From Halovivax sp. (GTDB taxonomy: Archaea > Halobacteriota > Halobacteria > Halobacteriales > Natrialbaceae), in NCBI GenBank assembly GCA_007119345.1, contig SKPV01000290.1, positions 1-5,375 of the forward strand: DNA of 5,375 nucleotides, in the 5' to 3' direction. Of this stretch, positions 4,839-5,375 are shown piece after piece (positions within the stretch are counted from its first letter, which is position 1; each line of letters starts with the position of its first letter). The notes below the pieces were generated by a model. The model was not told the DNA's origin. It made no database searches and saw only the letters and a list, made by a program, of their open reading frames with translations. A program made the position numbers and the translations under genes.

Positions 4839-5309
4839 ATGGATCGGGTCTGGATCACCAACGGCTCCACGAGCGTCGGGCCGGTCGTCAACGCGCTCGC
4901 GGCGGCCTGCCACGAGGGGTACCGGCCGACGGACGTCTACGTCCTCGACAATCCGGGGATCACGGACGTCACGGACGCGGCGGCGTCGATGATCAAGACG
5001 GTCGTCACCGCCAACGGGGGCGCGGAACCGACCGTCTCCGTCGAGACGATCGCCGAGGAGCGCGACTTCGACGCGATCGTCGCCTACCTCAGCGGCGCGA
5101 TCGAGGACGCCCGGGACGCGGACGCCGAGATCGCCGTCGACGTCACGCCCGGCCGGAAGTTCTGGTCGATCATCGGCTTCCGGGCGGGCCTGGAGTACGA
5201 CGTCGACCACCTCTACTACGTCCACCTCGACGGCGACTACTTCGGCGAGAGCTACCCCACGATCCCGCGGACGGCGATCGACCTCGTCGACTTCACGGAG
5301 GTGCTCTGA
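4839..5309 (+). CDS. CARF-like Rossmann-fold protein, stand-alone, function unknown
   Basis: This 156-residue cytoplasmic protein reads as a single alternating strand/helix domain. RVWITNG (3-9) is the first strand, followed by a Ser/Thr/Gly loop (STSVGP, 10-15) and helix VVNALAAACHEGY; DVYVLDNPG (32-40) is the second strand. A helix region (44-59), TVSVETI (65-71), the helix DFDAIVAYLSGAIEDAR and the strand EIAVDVTPGRKFWSIIGF (97-114) follow, then DHLYYVHLDG (123-132). In CARF domains a first strand with a Ser/Thr-rich ligand loop, and a strand ending in Asn/Asp-x-Thr-x-Gly-x-Lys before a helix, form the site for cyclic oligoadenylate; DVTPGRK (101-107) fits that pattern. This assignment rests on layout and motif, not on a database match. 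No nuclease, membrane or winged-helix effector domain is fused, so any output would come from a partner, perhaps the gene starting one base after the stop. ATG 4839 is supported by the TATA box. Another nucleotide-binding Rossmannoid is the main alternative. Confidence 0.8.
   Translation: MDRVWITNGSTSVGPVVNALAAACHEGYRPTDVYVLDNPGITDVTDAAASMIKTVVTANGGAEPTVSVETIAEERDFDAIVAYLSGAIEDARDADAEIAVDVTPGRKFWSIIGFRAGLEYDVDHLYYVHLDGDYFGESYPTIPRTAIDLVDFTEVL
5297..5303 (+). promoter_or_regulatory. Strong ribosome binding site inside the end of the CARF-like gene
   Basis: GGAGGTG is a strong complement to the 3' end of archaeal 16S rRNA and ends seven bases before ATG 5311. It is the clearest Shine-Dalgarno site in the window and fixes the start of the following gene as an internal operon gene. 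Confidence 0.7.
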
Positions 5310-5310
5310 G

Positions 5311-5375
5311 ATGCGTCGATCGCGCGAGGCGGCGCCGATCGGCGACGCCACCCGAGATCGCATCGACCGCGTCAC
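5311..5375 (+). CDS. Start of an unidentified gene in operon with the CARF-like gene (partial)
   Basis: The frame begins at ATG 5311, one base after the TGA of the preceding gene, with a Shine-Dalgarno site seven bases upstream, and stays open to the window edge. The 21 visible residues begin MRRSREAAPIGDATRDRIDRV, a polar, helix-prone N-terminus without a signal peptide or membrane segment. That is too little to identify it. The tight spacing implies co-translation with the CARF-like protein and probably a shared role, for instance as an effector or partner. Confidence 0.7.
   Translation, partial: MRRSREAAPIGDATRDRIDRV

Noticed and set aside
4440..5375. Long minus-strand frame across the CARF-like gene
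   Set aside because: It covers two intergenic promoter regions as well as the complement of a well-structured protein, has an Arg/Asp/Val repeat-like composition and lacks a promoter.

Overview
The window looks like a haloarchaeal (class Halobacteria) chromosome segment. It is very GC-rich, its proteins are strongly acidic (Asp/Glu-rich), the one exported protein carries a twin-arginine signal, and several genes have AT-rich TATA-like boxes about 26-30 bases upstream of the first codon with almost no leader, as is common in haloarchaea. No rRNA, tRNA, CRISPR array or insertion sequence was recognised.

Positions 1-676 (+) hold the 3' end of a coiled-coil gene ending in a membrane segment, followed by a small gene that matches the exonuclease VII small subunit (xseB). 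The partial gene is therefore plausibly the large subunit, xseA, with an unusual membrane tail. Convergent to these, 797-1159 (-) is a small unrecognised protein with a four-cysteine cluster. Divergent from that, 1324-2021 (+) is a two-gene toxin-antitoxin-like module: an intact winged-helix (MarR-like) regulator overlapped by a PemK/MazF-family toxin frame. The toxin frame is interrupted at codon 24 by TGA, exactly where relatives from memory carry Trp (TGG), so one base change seems to have disarmed it or split it.

Positions 2022-2400 hold no convincing gene. They contain an AT-richer patch with a short hairpin and a 22-bp tandem repeat that runs into the stop codon of the next gene. Positions 2401-4479 (-) encode a large Tat-exported 5'-nucleotidase/cyclic-nucleotide phosphodiesterase of the UshA family. 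It has a 3 x 21 bp coding repeat before its signal peptide and an added C-terminal domain. Positions 4495-4838 are a divergent promoter region.

Positions 4839-5309 (+) encode a stand-alone Rossmann-like protein whose layout and Thr-x-Gly-x-Lys motif resemble the CARF ligand-binding domain of cyclic-oligoadenylate signalling. It is tightly coupled (1-bp gap, strong Shine-Dalgarno site) to a gene that runs off the window at 5311. The two most interesting points are the single-codon-interrupted toxin beside an intact antitoxin, and the CARF-like protein with its cut-off partner.
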